NCBI GenBank assembly: GCA_964006375.1
Contig: OZ023265.1
Coordinates: 13,627,993 to 13,691,992 of the forward strand
Length of the DNA: 64,000 bases
Direction: 5' to 3'
From: Tillus elongatus
Lineage: Eukaryota; Arthropoda; Insecta; Coleoptera; Cleridae
Shown here: piece by piece, positions 1 to 10,614 of the stretch
How positions within the stretch are numbered: position 1 is the stretch's first letter
Layout: each line of letters begins with the position of its first letter
The notes under the pieces: generated by a model
Databases searched by the model: none
What the model saw: the letters and a program-made list of their open reading frames with translations, nothing else
What the model was told of the DNA's origin: nothing
Made by a program: the position numbers and the translations under genes

Positions 1-1834
1 TTACAAATGGAACATTTCCATATGGTTCTGTGGACATCTTTTGAAGTGCTACAGTTAGCACATCTTAGTGAACTACAACGTTCTGGCAAATGTGCACAAT
101 TATCATATCGTACTTCTAATGGCACAATTTTTTTGAATTTATTTGAAGATGTGCTGGACGATTTACGGCCACGTTTCTCATTTTCAGGTAAGGCACCAAT
201 CAAACCAAGAACAACTGACGAACGAAATTACTTACGACTCATAGTTTTTGCTGGTGTTCTCTGCTGGTACAAAATGAAGGCGTTTACTATACATGCGTCC
301 AGAAAATACCAAAAAATTCTGTGCCACCAATTATGCGATTTTTGGTCCATTTCATATAATGATTTGTATATGTCAAATTTATCGACATATCCCATATGTT
401 GATTGTATTCTTTCACGAGCAGAGGGCAGTTTATTTCCTCTACCAAACCATTCTTCCTTTTTCTTGAGGCTGTTTCTACTATGGAAGGATTTTGGTAATT
501 GCTCAACAACAAAACACTGCGTTTATCCATGCACTTCAAAACCGCTACACCGTCCCTGGAAACATGCCAATCTGACTCTCCTCGTTTCAGAATTTTGTCT
601 GCTTTGAAATCAGATAGATTTGTTCTGCCACGAAGAACTGTCCCACAAGAGTAAATTCTATCTTGAAGCAGATCTTGCTGAAGCTGCACAGAGTTGAAAA
701 AACCAGACCAACTAAGGTCAGGTCAGGTCTTTTACAACACGACTTCCTAAGTTTTTTCACTAACTCTACCCGTATATATTTGAAATTGGCACATATAACC
801 GGTAGAATCGGCTCGTACCCAAACTTTATATCCATAGGCCTGTTTCACGGACATGTACTGCCGGATGTTACTTCGTCCTTTGAATTTGATCATCGATTCA
901 TCGATTGATTGGAATTCACTTGGATGTAATGCTGCAGCGAAAGTCACTGATAATTTCGTCAGTAGTGTCCTTACTTTGTACAACTTATCAAACCCCACTT
1001 CGTATTTCTTGGGTTGCAAAGCATTATCATTCAGATGTAAGTTGGTAAGTAGCCATGAAAATCTGTTCCTTGAAATTGTAGAACTTATATAGAAGTCCTT
1101 CATTTCTTCTCTGGATGACCAGTAATCTCGATAGCTAGGCATCTTCTTCAAAGTCATGATCACATTTACTCCGAGGAATCTCTTGATTTCGTTGTTATTA
1201 GTAGGTACATAGGGTTTTTGGCAATTTTGCTGGACAGCGTACAAGTTAGTTTGAAACACAATATGATTTATAAGCTCTTCTGGGAACAGATAAAGAAACA
1301 TATCTTTTGGGGTCTCCACACTTTCTGGCACGTTAGGACCAGTTTGCTTCGAAAATGTTTGTACTATAGTAGTGAACTGAGGATCGTTTGTCCAGGAAAT
1401 TGAACCTCTACATAGTTTAGTACGTAGTGCAGATAATGGGATGTCATCATCAGGGTCATAGTCACTATTTTGTACATGTTCGTCTGATTTGTACCAGAAT
1501 TCCATTGATTTTATATCAAACCGTTCTTGGCTTGGGTCTCGCAGCTCTGCTTGATTTGAAAGTTCAGCTCCTTCGTCATCTACATCAGATGTGATAGATT
1601 CAATAACGCTGGGAATATCGTCTAAAATTGCCCAAATTTCTCTTTGAGACATTGCTTCTAAGTCTTCAAACGTCCATTTATCTTTACAACCTACAAAATA
1701 ATAGCGCGTTAGCCCGGTGGTTATCAGCAGTGACCACACATATTACATGTCATGCGAAGAAATTATAATCAGACACTGAAGCAATTACACTAATAATGTG
1801 CTTGTATGATAATATTTCATAACTTACCAGACAT
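1..1834 (-). pseudogene. piggyBac-like transposase, inactivated by in-frame stops
   Basis: Cut-and-paste transposase of the PGBD/DDE_Tnp_1_7 family. The main frame runs 1690 to 1. It shows the first catalytic Asp in the SIDESMIKFKGR motif (about residue 280 of the 747-1739 open stretch), the QAYGYKVWVRAD segment, the third Asp region MGYVDKFDIY, the WWHRIFWYFLDA helix and a C-terminal Cys-rich zinc-binding region (NC..H, C..C, C..C) continuing to base 1. The frame is never shifted. It is broken only by nonsense codons at 747-749, 732-734, 723-725 and 228-230. The second catalytic Asp (family DNFF motif) reads SGFF. A likely 5' exon at 1828-1834 (ATGTCTG) with donor GTAAGT joins in frame to exon 2 at 1690 after acceptor TTTTGTAG. 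It is a dead copy, but young enough that no frameshift is visible. Confidence 0.88.
1691..1827 (-). other. Predicted 137-bp phase-1 intron of the piggyBac-like gene
   Basis: Donor GTAAGT lies at 1822-1827 and acceptor TTTTGTAG ends at 1691, both on the minus strand. Removing the segment joins ATGTCTG to GTTGTAAAGATAAATGG and gives M-S-G-C-K-D-K-W in the transposase frame. Without splicing the frame lacks a convincing start. This is inferred from splice signals alone. Confidence 0.6.
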
Positions 1835-2060
1835 TTTCAGAATATTTTCCAATAAAAACACAAAAACTGGTATAACACAAACTTAACCTGCACACATGAA
1901 AAACGCGTGGGAAATAATGACTAATTCCAGACGCAGTGAGATTGAGCAATTGAATAAATGCCACTAACAGTTACTAGTGGACAAAGGCAACCCATTGTAC
2001 ATCATGGCAGCCATTGGAAACCAGTTGGTATTGCTACAACCGATTTCATAGAAGGTGATT

Positions 2061-2089
2061 TCTGTCACTAACCAGTTGTCCTCAAAGGG
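2061..2089 (-). repeat. piggyBac-like 5' terminal inverted repeat
   Basis: Read on the minus strand it begins CCCTTTGAGGACAACTGG directly inside TTAA. A CCCT-type start next to TTAA is the family signature. Only one end of the element is in the window, so the inverted partner cannot be shown. Confidence 0.7.
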
Positions 2090-2093
2090 TTAA

Positions 2094-2780
2094 TGAAAGC
2101 AGGAATCAAATTTGGCTAAATATTTTTTACACAAAATTTTGATAAAATAATACATAAAATTCAAGTTATATACCTTATCTGTAATTAAAATTGAAAATAA
2201 AATAATTTGTTTACACGAAAATCCATTAAAACCTCATTTTCGACGAATTTCGTTTAAAAAAATGTTCCATCAGTTGAATATTTTTTCATACAAAAATTTC
2301 CAACAAATGTTTTTTTCAAAGATAATTCATCAAATTCATTTATAAGAAAATTCGCTAATAAAGGACCATTTTGTACAAGAAAATTCGCTGATAAAATTAA
2401 ATGAGGTAAATAAAAAAAAACTGTCCCGATTTTCCTGGCTAAGGAACCATGTCAAGTTATTTACTCACCTACCAAAATATAATTTTCCACAAAACTTTTT
2501 CGACGACACACAAAAAATTCATTAAATTCATTTATAAGAAAATTTGCTAATAAAAGGACATTTTCTACAAGAAAATTAGCTAATAGAAATAAATTAAATA
2601 AATTAAAAAATATTCAAAATCTGATCTAAATACAGAACAAGATACTTTTTCTGTTGCTTCTCAGAGAAAATTATTTTGTCTGTGGATGCTGTACAAATTA
2701 AATCCGGTTGTAGAGAAGAAAACAAACGCTTTTGGTGTCATAAATCTCTACGTCTATGTTAACTGTGGAATGGAACCAAA
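2094..2780. other. AT-rich stretch without recognisable gene
   Basis: No coding frame stands out. Short degenerate pieces such as CCGATTTTCCTGGCTAAGGA near 2430-2450 match the 'fttcctggccaac' portion of the dispersed MITE and R-module repeats described elsewhere, in reverse orientation. Local direct repetition of segments like TTCATTTATAAGAAAATT (2335-2352 and 2527-2545) is visible. Confidence 0.5.
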
Positions 2781-3004
2781 GCTCCCATGATTAAAGGTAG
2801 GATGACGCAACTTTATAGCATGAAAGCCTCAGCCAATGTAATTATTTCACACTTATTAATTAAAAAAGCTCCGATACAACCCTCATTTCTTCTCGCTAAA
2901 GATCATTAAGCTCCCATGATTAAAGGTAGGGTGACGCAACTTTATAGTATGAAAGCCTTAGCCAATGTAATTATTTCACACATATTAATTAATAAAGCTC
3001 CGAT
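2781..3004 (+). repeat. Two direct copies of a 95-bp unit, offset 129 bp
   Basis: Copies at 2781-2875 and 2910-3004 align without gaps and differ at only a handful of bases. Both start GCTCCCATGATTAAAGGTAG and end AAAGCTCCGAT. The 34-bp spacer is unrelated. Looks like a local segmental duplication rather than a satellite, since only two units are present. Confidence 0.85.
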
Positions 3005-3019
3005 GTGCAAAATCTTTCC

Positions 3020-3260
3020 TTAGCTCTTTTGGCCTCGTATCGGGGGGAACGGGACCAGTTGGCGGGTGGGCGTGATTGATGAAGGGAGAAGCGCTCCCAT
3101 TGGCTAAACTGTTACAAAATGACGGTGTTTTGGGTGAAAAATGGCCACTTTCACCTCTAAAACGGTCTCTGTTTGTTTAATTTTATCTAAATGGGCGTGG
3201 CCACGCCCACAAAGTGGAGGTACTAAGGGGGGTGGTTTTCAAAAATGTGCATTTTGAAAG
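3020..3260. promoter_or_regulatory. GC-rich patch with a perfect GGGCGTGG palindrome (possible promoter-like sequence)
   Basis: This stretch is clearly richer in G and C than its surroundings. At 3193-3208 GGGCGTGGCCACGCCC is a perfect 16-bp palindrome of two GC-box/KLF-like sites. An inverted CCAAT box (CCATTGGC, about 3097-3104) lies upstream. No gene downstream is recognisable, so a promoter role is only a possibility. It could equally be the body of an unrecognised repeat. Confidence 0.3.
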
Positions 3261-3483
3261 GGGTGGTTTTTTTGTGGTCCCGTTTAGACATAGCTTATCT
3301 ACTCACGAACTAATACCAATAACAGCTGCTGTTAAACTTGAACTAAAAGTCTTAAAAGTGCTTGTCTTTCATTTTCAACAAAAAGTCGCTAAAAAATATT
3401 GAAATTACACAATCTGATCAGATAAGGTTGAAATTGAATCAAATATCAAGGAAGGTAAGAAAAAAAAGTTAAAAGAGAAATTC

Positions 3484-3575
3484 AGTCAGCGTGAGATTTG
3501 AACCGGCGTCCCTTCGATCATCAGCAATGCATCCAACAATTACACCACTATAACCCTTTTATCACAATCTGCAAT
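3484..3575 (-). repeat. tRNA-derived SINE head (family 1)
   Basis: On the minus strand the sequence contains an A-box-like TAGTGGTGTAATTGTTGG and, about 30 bases later, a B-box-like GGTTCAAATCTC. This is the arrangement of an RNA polymerase III internal promoter. The intervening stretch does not keep a clean tRNA cloverleaf, so this is a SINE head rather than a tRNA gene. Confidence 0.55.
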
Positions 3576-4027
3576 GAATGATAGATAACCGATAATGGTT
3601 TTAAGTTATTTATTTGTGATATGTAAGGTCTCTAGAGGTAGATTTAGCAACTATTTTAAAATAAGAAGTGTAGCATAAATCTAAAACATTAGAAGATACA
3701 TTTTTTGCAATATTTACAATTCATAAACCACAACACTTATACCCATTGTCACGTTTCAAATCTCCAGTTTGACATTTACAGGAGATAAATTATAAAAATT
3801 TCAAAGTAATCTTGCTGGTACTTCTTGAACTTTTTGCGCCATGAAAAGATAAACGTCTGTAATATTTAATAGATTTTGTTTAATACATACAATACTTTTG
3901 TATTGCGTCTTCTCTGACTCTTAGTGGCACTAAAATTTTGCTTTGTTAAGTGGCTATAACTTTTTTTCCTTTCAACTTAGAAGCCTAAATTTTGATGCAG
4001 ACTTTGTTTTTTACAACATAAACCAGC
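3576..4027. other. No recognisable feature
   Basis: AT-rich sequence with no coding frame, tandem repeat or terminal repeat that I can support. The final 80 bases resemble the degenerate end of the dispersed R module (an 'aacttttttcctttcaacttagaagcc' type stretch). Confidence 0.4.
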
Positions 4028-4039
4028 TTGCCAAATTTG

Positions 4040-4245
4040 GTTGCAACAGCTAAGACATATAAACAGATTGGTTCTCTGGACGATGGTAATGCACTCCAAG
4101 TTGAACTAAACAAGCTGCACAAATGGTGTGAAGATAATTATCGGGACATGAATATCACTAAGTGTAAAGTCATGTCATTTGCCAGGAAAAAGCAGCATTT
4201 TGTTTCTGACTACATATATTCCATAACTAATGTTCGAAGATGTAG
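4040..4245 (+). pseudogene. LINE reverse-transcriptase fragment (thumb-side region)
   Basis: About 65 codons read ...DDGNALQVELNKLHKWC and then NMNITKCKVMSFARKK-type sequence, the region just after the RT YADD box in jockey-superfamily LINEs (helix with LNKLHKWCEDN, then the conserved ITKCKVM strand). Neither the upstream RT core nor the downstream part is present, so it is a short relic. It abuts the transposase relic at 4260, probably by insertion or deletion. Confidence 0.6.
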
Positions 4246-4259
4246 CCGATAACAGCATC

Positions 4260-4900
4260 CAGGGCAGCATCCTCGTCTGCAGTTCCCGGTCGTCCAGTTC
4301 TATCAACAGGATCGATGCCAGGCATTCTAACAGCGTTGTCATCGAAGAACCTGATACCTCGACGCAGAAAGTACAGAGACGAACTGGTGTCTCAACGTCT
4401 ACTACTCATAGAATTTTAAAAAGGTATGGGTACCATATTCAGAGGGTCCAAATTTTGAAACTGCGTGAATACGCAAGGCGCAAGCGATTTTACGAAATTA
4501 TGTTAAGAAAAATCATACAAGATCCTAATTTCTTCGATAAAGTTTTATGGAGTGGCGAGTCAGCATGTACAAATGATTTGTTACATGAACCTCCATAACT
4601 TTCATAGTTGGAAAATTGAAGATCCACATGAGTTCAGAGAGGATAGGTCCCAACATCAATTTAAGATAAATCTCTGGGTCGGTATTTTGAACGGAACACT
4701 TTTGGGACCAGTGGAACTGCGCCCTACGTTCAATGGCCAAATATATTTGGCGTTTTTACAAAACAGTTTGCCAGAACTGCTGCAAGACACCCCATTAGAA
4801 CTTCGAAAAACAATGTGGCTTCAAAATGATGGATGCTCAGCCCACTCTGCCTTAGCAGTAAGGCAATACTTGAAGCAGACATACCCGGGCAGGTGGACGT
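4260..4900 (+). pseudogene. Tc1/mariner-type (DDE_3) transposase relic
   Basis: Two overlapping frames encode one transposase. The first (to about 4590) carries the helix-turn-helix region TGVSTSTTHRILKRYG and the first catalytic motif, degraded to LWSGESACT (Asp to Gly). The second (from about 4600) carries EFREDRSQHQFKINLWVG, RPTFNGQIYLAFLQ and the second catalytic motif WLQNDGCSAHSALAVR. A +1 frameshift near 4585-4600 separates them. The third motif (SPDLxPxD) is missing, since similarity stops after about 4895. It is inactive on three counts: lost first Asp, frameshift and missing C-terminus. Confidence 0.8.
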
Positions 4901-5043
4901 CAAAGAATCAGAACGGCACCTCAAGAAATTTCACGAAGCAGTCCAGGAAGACTAAGAGGATCGTTCCTAAGACGATGTCGTTTATGTATAAGACAGAATG
5001 GCCGTCAAATAGAGCATCTGTTATGAATAGAATATTTTTGTAA

Positions 5044-5400
5044 ATGTCACAATCTGTTTATTTTTATTTATTAGCTACCTGATTTCACTTCCAAATTACT
5101 TTCAATCGTCGACAGTGAATTACTTTTAAAATATATCGACAATGTTTTATACCATTTTAGAATCTCCATAAAACTGGGAAGTTTTTAAAATTATGTGCCA
5201 GTAAATTTTACTAACATTAATTTAAAAAACATTGAGGACGGAAAGTCCGATTTTTATTTTTTCTTCTTCAGATTTTCTGGATAATAATACAAGATATTTC
5301 AGACTGGTTCGATCACGCTATTATCGAGGATTAACAGGCACAAGAATCACATTATGGAAATGTTTTTTCTGCGTTGGGGGGAGGGGGGATGGTGGTCAAA
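5044..5400. other. No recognisable feature
   Basis: AT-rich sequence between a transposase relic and a duplicated repeat. It contains a short G-rich run (GGGGGGAGGGGGGATGG near 5376-5392) but no coding or repeat structure I can name. Confidence 0.4.
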
Positions 5401-5732
5401 ATACGTTAAAATTTGACAATTTTAATTTTTTTCATAAAAATGTCAATATCTTGAGAACCGTAAACTTTTTGATAAGATCATATAGGGTTTTTCTGAAAGG
5501 GCTTGAGCTAGCCTATCTTCATGTGACGTTTGATTTACGACTTTTGGGACACTTCTAAACATATAAAAATTAAAACTGACCCTGGATACGTTGAGATATG
5601 ACAATTTTCATTTTTATTATAAAATTGTCAGTATCTTGAAAACCGTAAACTTTTTGATAAGATCATATTGGGTTTTTCTGAAAGGGCCTGAGCCGGCCTA
5701 TCTTCATTTGACGTTTGATTTACGACTTTTGG
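5401..5732 (+). repeat. Tandem duplication of a 148-bp unit (offset about 185 bp)
   Basis: Copies at 5401-5548 and 5586-5732 share ATACGTT, ACAATTTT, ACCGTAAACTTTTTGATAAG, GGGTTTTTCTGAAAGGG and TTTGATTTACGACTTTTGG in the same order with scattered substitutions. The spacer contains the ACATATAAAAATT..CTGACCCTGGATA edge of the dispersed left module, so the duplication took place inside that repeat family. Confidence 0.8.
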
Positions 5733-5737
5733 TATAC

Positions 5738-5740
<3 letters not shown>

Positions 5741-5814
<74 letters not shown>
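5741..5814. repeat. (TA)n array, 74 bp
   Basis: Uninterrupted TA dinucleotides joining the duplicated unit to an inverted left module at 5815. Confidence 0.97.
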
Positions 5815-5817
<3 letters not shown>

Positions 5818-5960
5818 GAAACGGACCCTGGATATGGGTCCTAGGGGGGCTAGTTCGCGCTCATTTGAAGAAAATTTTTTTTAATTCAAAAGTCTGGATC
5901 TCCTAAATGATTACCTTTTTTTTTTAAGAAAATTCACTAAAAGCAAACTAAGTTTTAGAA
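5815..5960 (-). repeat. Dispersed left (L) module, inverted
   Basis: Read on the minus strand: hairpin remnant (AGAAAATTCACT side only), GGAGATCC.., TTCAAATGAGCGCGAACTAG, CCCTAGGACCCATATCCAGG, then the TA array. This is the same order as in the forward copies at 17795, 21215, 24660 and 28895. Confidence 0.75.
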
Positions 5961-6399
5961 TGTAAATCTCTAAATTATAAGACAAAACAAGCCATTAATA
6001 AAAAAATTCACTAATAGTATAGCAGTAAGCGTAAGCAAAGCGACATGTTAAGAGTTAAGACTGTAATAGCGGTAGAAGCAGAAGTCAATGGAAGCCATGT
6101 GTGTTCGGTAAGAGCAAATTTTGGGAAGAAACTATTGACTATTAATAACAACAATGGAACAATGGACTAAAAACGATGCGAGTTGTAAGGAAAAAAATAA
6201 TTATACTACAGAGGTGATAAATGATGATAAGTTACAATAGGGTTATATATAATCGCAAATGCTGCCAATGATTAACAATCAGTGAATTCAGTATTATTGA
6301 CATTTCTTTCAATCTTAAAAATGAATTTCATGAGTCAATGACAATAATAGCAGCTGTCATTGACTAATCAACGGCAACCACATACTTGATCTCATATAA
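5961..6399. other. No recognisable gene
   Basis: AT-rich with no open frame or repeat structure. It contains the segment AGTCAATGACAATAATAGCAGCTGTCATTGACT around 6335-6367, whose ends form an inverted repeat (AGTCAATGACA / TGTCATTGACT), a possible small hairpin. Confidence 0.45.
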
Positions 6400-6679
6400 G
6401 CGGTGATTTAAACATAAATGTTTCAAATTTGAATAGCTCAATTTTCTGTAACCCTAGAAAGCTGAATTTTGGCACATAGTTAGGTCTTTTCCAAAGCAAT
6501 ATGTAGATCGAATTTTATCGAAATTTTCGGAGAATTTTTTTTTTTTGAAAGAAAACTCAAAATTTTCCCGGAAAACCCCGTCCGATTTTCTTGTTCAACG
6601 AACTCATCCAAGCCATTAATAAAAGAAAGGCACTTGCCTTTATCGAAATCGGTTAGTTATTTTTTGAGTTATCAGACGG

Positions 6680-6767
<88 letters not shown>

Positions 6768-6900
6768 CATATAAAAATTCAAACTGACCCTGGATATGGG
6801 TTCTAGGGGTCCTAATTCGCGCTCATTTGAAAAAATTTTTGCAAAGTCTCACCATCGATACCTCTCTATTAGTGAATTTTTTTAAATAAAAATTCACTTA
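6400..6900 (-). repeat. Complete inverted copy of the L-(TA)n-R dispersed repeat
   Basis: On the minus strand the order is L module (6900-6767, with hairpin arms around 6871-6900), TA array (6766-6684), then R module (6683-6400). The R module includes the diagnostic GATAACTCAAAAAATAACT, CGATTTCGATAAAGG and GGTTTTCCGGGAAAATTTT segments. No reading frame is conserved among copies, which points to a non-coding element. Confidence 0.8.
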
Positions 6901-7689
6901 AAGTTATAACCAAAAAACTAAACTTGGGTGGTGATCACAAAAACGCACAAGACCAAAATATTTTGCGTAAAAAGGTCAAGAAATATGAGAAAAATTAGTT
7001 TAAAATGTTTATAATTTTTTTTCTTTAAATGTCAAAGTCGTTATTTGAAACGTCAAAATTGGCAATTTTGAGGCACCCGAAACCAATAGTATGGGTCATG
7101 CAGAAGAAATTAATCCAATTAAAACACTGATTCCAAATAGTCTCATACCATTTTAAAGCTGACTTCACTTAAATACAATTTAGTAACAAAAAACTACGAA
7201 ATGTAACAATAAACTTTATAACAAGTACGCTATATAATACTCTCCATTGGTAGACATTCACAACTGGTTATGTAGTCTGCTAAGCTTTCTCAATTATTAC
7301 GATAACAGCAACTCTCAACTCTGTCTTATTAGATGATAATACTAGGTCATCTTTGTATCAGCAATCAGGATAATACCAGCCGCGAAGTCTTGGGCAGACA
7401 GCAATCTGTTCACGTGCAGGCCCAGCACGTGTGCCTGAAGCCTGAATCATTAGATAATATTATATTGCGACAAGATATATAGGCCAGTAATGCCACTGGA
7501 CGTAGAAAGTCTCAAACCGAGTTAGTTCTAAATAAGGAGGCAATTTATTAGGTTACGGACTTCTGGCACCTATTGAGTTATTTAAAGTAAATTACTGCTT
7601 TCAAGGATGCGGATTTATGATATTATTTTAACAAGTCTGATACTAATAATAATTGGTAATATTAATAATAGTAAATATATATTTTTTTG
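6901..7689. other. No recognisable gene
   Basis: AT-rich. The first 230 bases retain R-module-like text (AAAGTCGTTATTTGAAACGTCAAAATTGGC), matching 15795-15835 and 29465-29500, so the dispersed repeat probably extends here. The remainder shows nothing I can assign. Confidence 0.45.
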
Positions 7690-7806
7690 ATTAGAGTTTT
7701 GACTTTGAGAACTGGCTCATTCAATCACTGTCAATCTTCAAAATGACCAAAGATGCATCTGACCTTGCTTTTCACAATGGCAAAACCTGTCGTAAGAATG
7801 TTAATT
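7690..7806 (+). repeat. 115-bp segment shared with 34520-34636
   Basis: Both copies contain AGTTTTGACTTTGAGA, TGGCTCATTCA and CTTGCTTTTCACAATGGC and stay in register. Each is open in one frame (FDFENWLIQSLSIFKM-like), which suggests a piece of a LINE open reading frame upstream of the RT domain. Similarity ends where the RT pseudogene begins. Confidence 0.7.
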
Positions 7807-9190
7807 TAACATCCCTAGTAACTGGAAAACTGCTCGAGTACAACCCGTCCCCAAGAAAGGACCAAAGCGCTTCATAGCAACTACAGATCTATTTCTCTCC
7901 TTTCAGTCGTCTCTAAAGTGATGGAAAAGTATACAAACACCGAATTACTCAAATTTCTTGAAAAACATAGTCTAATCCACGATAGGCAGTATGGATTCCG
8001 TCAGCGCAGATCAACCGCCGACCTCAAGTCTGTGGAACTACACGGTGAATCCTAGATTGTCGCTCTAGACATATCCAAAGCATTAGACCAGGTCTGGCAC
8101 GCAGCGCTGCTTAATAAACGTCCGGCCTATGGCCTACCACCAAAACTCTGTACCTGAACAGCAAATTTCCTCTCCAACCGGAGCACTTCTGTTGTCGTGG
8201 ATGGCCATTCCTCTAAACTGTATTCAATTAATGCAGGGATTCCTCAGGGTTCAGCTTTAGCCACTACTTTGTTTCTTCCCCACACCAATGACCTCCTCTT
8301 TAGCACATCCAACCCAGTTCACAGTTACGCGCACGACAGCATCCTCCACTCAAATATACTCTAAGCCTGTCTCTTTAGCCCAATTAGACGAGGATCGCAG
8401 ACTCATGGAGAATTCTGTCTCCGTGGATCTCCAAAAAATATTAGACTGGGGAAGTAGAAATCTTGCATAATTCAACCCCATCAAATCACAGTCTTGCTTT
8501 CTTTTTCATAAGAGATACACTAGCCCTAGACCCATCACAATGAACAACCAAATTATTCAAAGTAATGAGTCCTTTTCACTTGCTGGCATTTCTGTGGATC
8601 GAAATTTGAATAGGCATCAACATGTCACATGAATTGCAGAAGCGGCTGCTAAGAAATTAGGTTTCCTCTTCCGGGCTCGCAAATACTTTTCATAAGCTAA
8701 TCTCTATACCGTATATAATTCACAAATAAGACCAAACCTCGAATACTGCTCCCACATCTGGGGTGCTGCTGCCGCTTCTACACTAGCTATCCTGGACTCC
8801 ATTCAGAAGAGAGCTATACCTCTCATCGGTGACCCTACCCTCACCCAAAGGCTGCCATACCTTACCCACCGACGTGCCGTTGGTGACCTCTCTCTCTCTC
8901 TCTCTTTTGTAGATATCTGCACGGGCACTGCTCAGATGAGCTTTCTTCCATAGTTCCGACACCTGCTCCCCCCAACAGATCTACCAGGGGAACAGAGCGA
9001 ATGCACCCTTTTACAGTCCAGGTCACTAGACAGAGAACATCTTGTTACGCCCGCTCTTTTGTCCCGAGGACTTCCAAGTTGTGGAAATCCTTGCCGGCAT
9101 GTTTTCCTTCTCCTCCGAACCGCCAAACCTTGAAGTCCAGAATTAACAAGTTGCCTCTTTCCTCCTTGTCGACACCCACGGTACGATAGT
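7807..9190 (+). pseudogene. Jockey/CR1-superfamily LINE, RT to C-terminus, heavily mutated
   Basis: Reverse transcriptase of a non-LTR retrotransposon, read across several stops and frame changes: NWKTARVQPVPKK, SNYRSISLLSVVSKVMEK, DRQYGFRQRRSTADL, VALDISKALDQVWH (palm Asp), INAGIPQGSALATT, and SYAHDSILH where the catalytic YADD has become YAHD. Downstream are RPNLEYCSHIWGAAA, LDSIQKRAIPLIG, LTHRRAVGDLSL and the C-terminal SFVPRTSKLWKSLP. There is no endonuclease domain, so the copy is 5'-truncated. A (CT)n run at 8889-8906 lies within it. Dead copy. Confidence 0.85.
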
Positions 9191-9885
9191 ATTTAGGCTG
9201 TAAGCCCTCGTGGTATGTGAAATAAAAAATCCAGTCGTTCAAGATATTGGTGAAGAACCTCACGAACTTCAAATAATAAGAAAGAAAATAGAAATACTTT
9301 TAAAATGCGGAATGCACCATCACGGTAAAATAATTAATCTTAAGGCTCATGGTAATGAGGCAACAGTAAGGCAGAAAATGACTAAATAAATGTTATTCAG
9401 AAACTGCTAAGTACCTGCTCTAACTAGAGTATACTGTATTTTAATACGTTGTTTCAATATAATATGCACTGAGCTATATTGTTTCTTTAATACTGTGAAT
9501 TTCATACCCACAAAGCTTCACCTTACCTTTTTCCTGTGATTTCTCCTCAGACAAAATTTTATTTTCAATCTGAGGATTTCTCTCTACTAAAACACATTAT
9601 TACAGCCTATCAGTATGAAAACATGTAATATTATATGCCTAAACTACTTTATTAAGGATAAGGTAAATATATGTAAATATATGTAAATATTGAAATGCAA
9701 ATTTTCATAATTTCCTTCCAAATTATTTGAAAAATGTAAATTATTAGAGGATTTGAGGAAAACTCTCCATTAAAAACAATGAGCTAAACAAGGACGGGGA
9801 TACTACGTCACTGCGGGTTGCATACCTACGAGAAAGTGCCTCAAGCTGTGCTTATGGAGTGGCCATTCCAGTTACGGAACGTATA
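9191..9885. other. No recognisable gene; LINE 3' flank and AT-rich sequence
   Basis: The first bases (TATTTAGGCTGTAAGCCCTC) follow the LINE stop and may be its 3' UTR. The rest is AT-rich, with a short triple repeat ATGTAAATAT near 9669-9690, and runs up to the TA target site at 9884-9885. Confidence 0.4.
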
Positions 9886-10374
9886 CAGGATGATTCATAA
9901 GTGGTGACCAAAAATGAAGCCCCATGTTCTCTGAACAATTTTAGAGAGGGTATGTTCTATAAAAATTTTTCCTATAATGCTTCATTAAAAAGATACAGGG
10001 TGTTGAAGTTGAATTTCAAAAAATAAAATTTCCCAATTTTTTAAAAAGTAGTTCATATATTTTGCTGAAACTTCGCATGTGTAGGCTGTTATGGAAAGCG
10101 CGTATTCTTATCAATTGAATCGGCTAATCCAGCAGTGGCGCGCGTACCCATATGTCATTGATTATCCCTCAAGAAAAAAACGGGTATGCCAATGATATCT
10201 TTTTTTAATTTTTTATATTTTGAATCTTATTTTCATTCGTGAACAAAATGACTCTCTTGATAATTTTCTGTACGACGCTTATTTGTCGAGTAAGCAATGA
10301 ATCAGGTAAGTGTTTAAGAGCACAGTTCATGATTTTTAACCAGTCGTTGTTTGCTAGAAAATCGCATTGAAACA
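9886..10374 (+). repeat. Left long terminal inverted repeat of the Tc1/mariner-type element
   Basis: Matches 11707-12195 in reverse complement, including GTGGCGCGCGTACCCATATG, TTCATGATTTTTAACCAGTC and the terminal TTCATAAGTGGTGACC. A partial internal echo of TTGATAATTTTCTGTACGACG occurs again just inside the repeat at about 10438-10460. Confidence 0.9.
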
Positions 10375-10614
10375 CTTTTATGCCTCCATTGACCTAAATA
10401 CACGCACGACATCTTTTTGATATGAAAAATTTAATGTCTTGATAATTTTTTATACGACGATTATCTTTGTTGTATTTTAGTAAGTAGTAGTCTGGTTTGC
10501 CAAAGTTGTCATTAAGTGTCACTTGACGTTTAGGTTAACAAGTTATTATTTTGAATAGGTGTAAGTGGTACACTTTATAAAATTGCAAAATTTTTTACTC
10601 TTTTACTTCTTATA

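Larger units (their letters stand above)
1..2093 (-). mobile_element. piggyBac-like DNA transposon, 5' part (3' end outside window)
   Basis: The element reads leftward and runs off the window at base 1. Its 5' terminus is at 2089, next to the target tetranucleotide TTAA at 2090-2093, the canonical piggyBac integration site. On the minus strand the terminus begins CCCTTTGAGGACAACTGG. A related subterminal segment (an ACTAACAGTTACTAGTGG-like stretch near 1962-1986) resembles the terminal segment in reverse. The interior carries a transposase pseudogene with a small 5' exon. The second TTAA and the 3' inverted repeat lie outside the window, so completeness cannot be judged. Confidence 0.85.

Noticed and set aside
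7..402. 131-aa open frame on the plus strand
   Set aside because: It is the reverse of the piggyBac-like transposase, whose motifs read on the minus strand.
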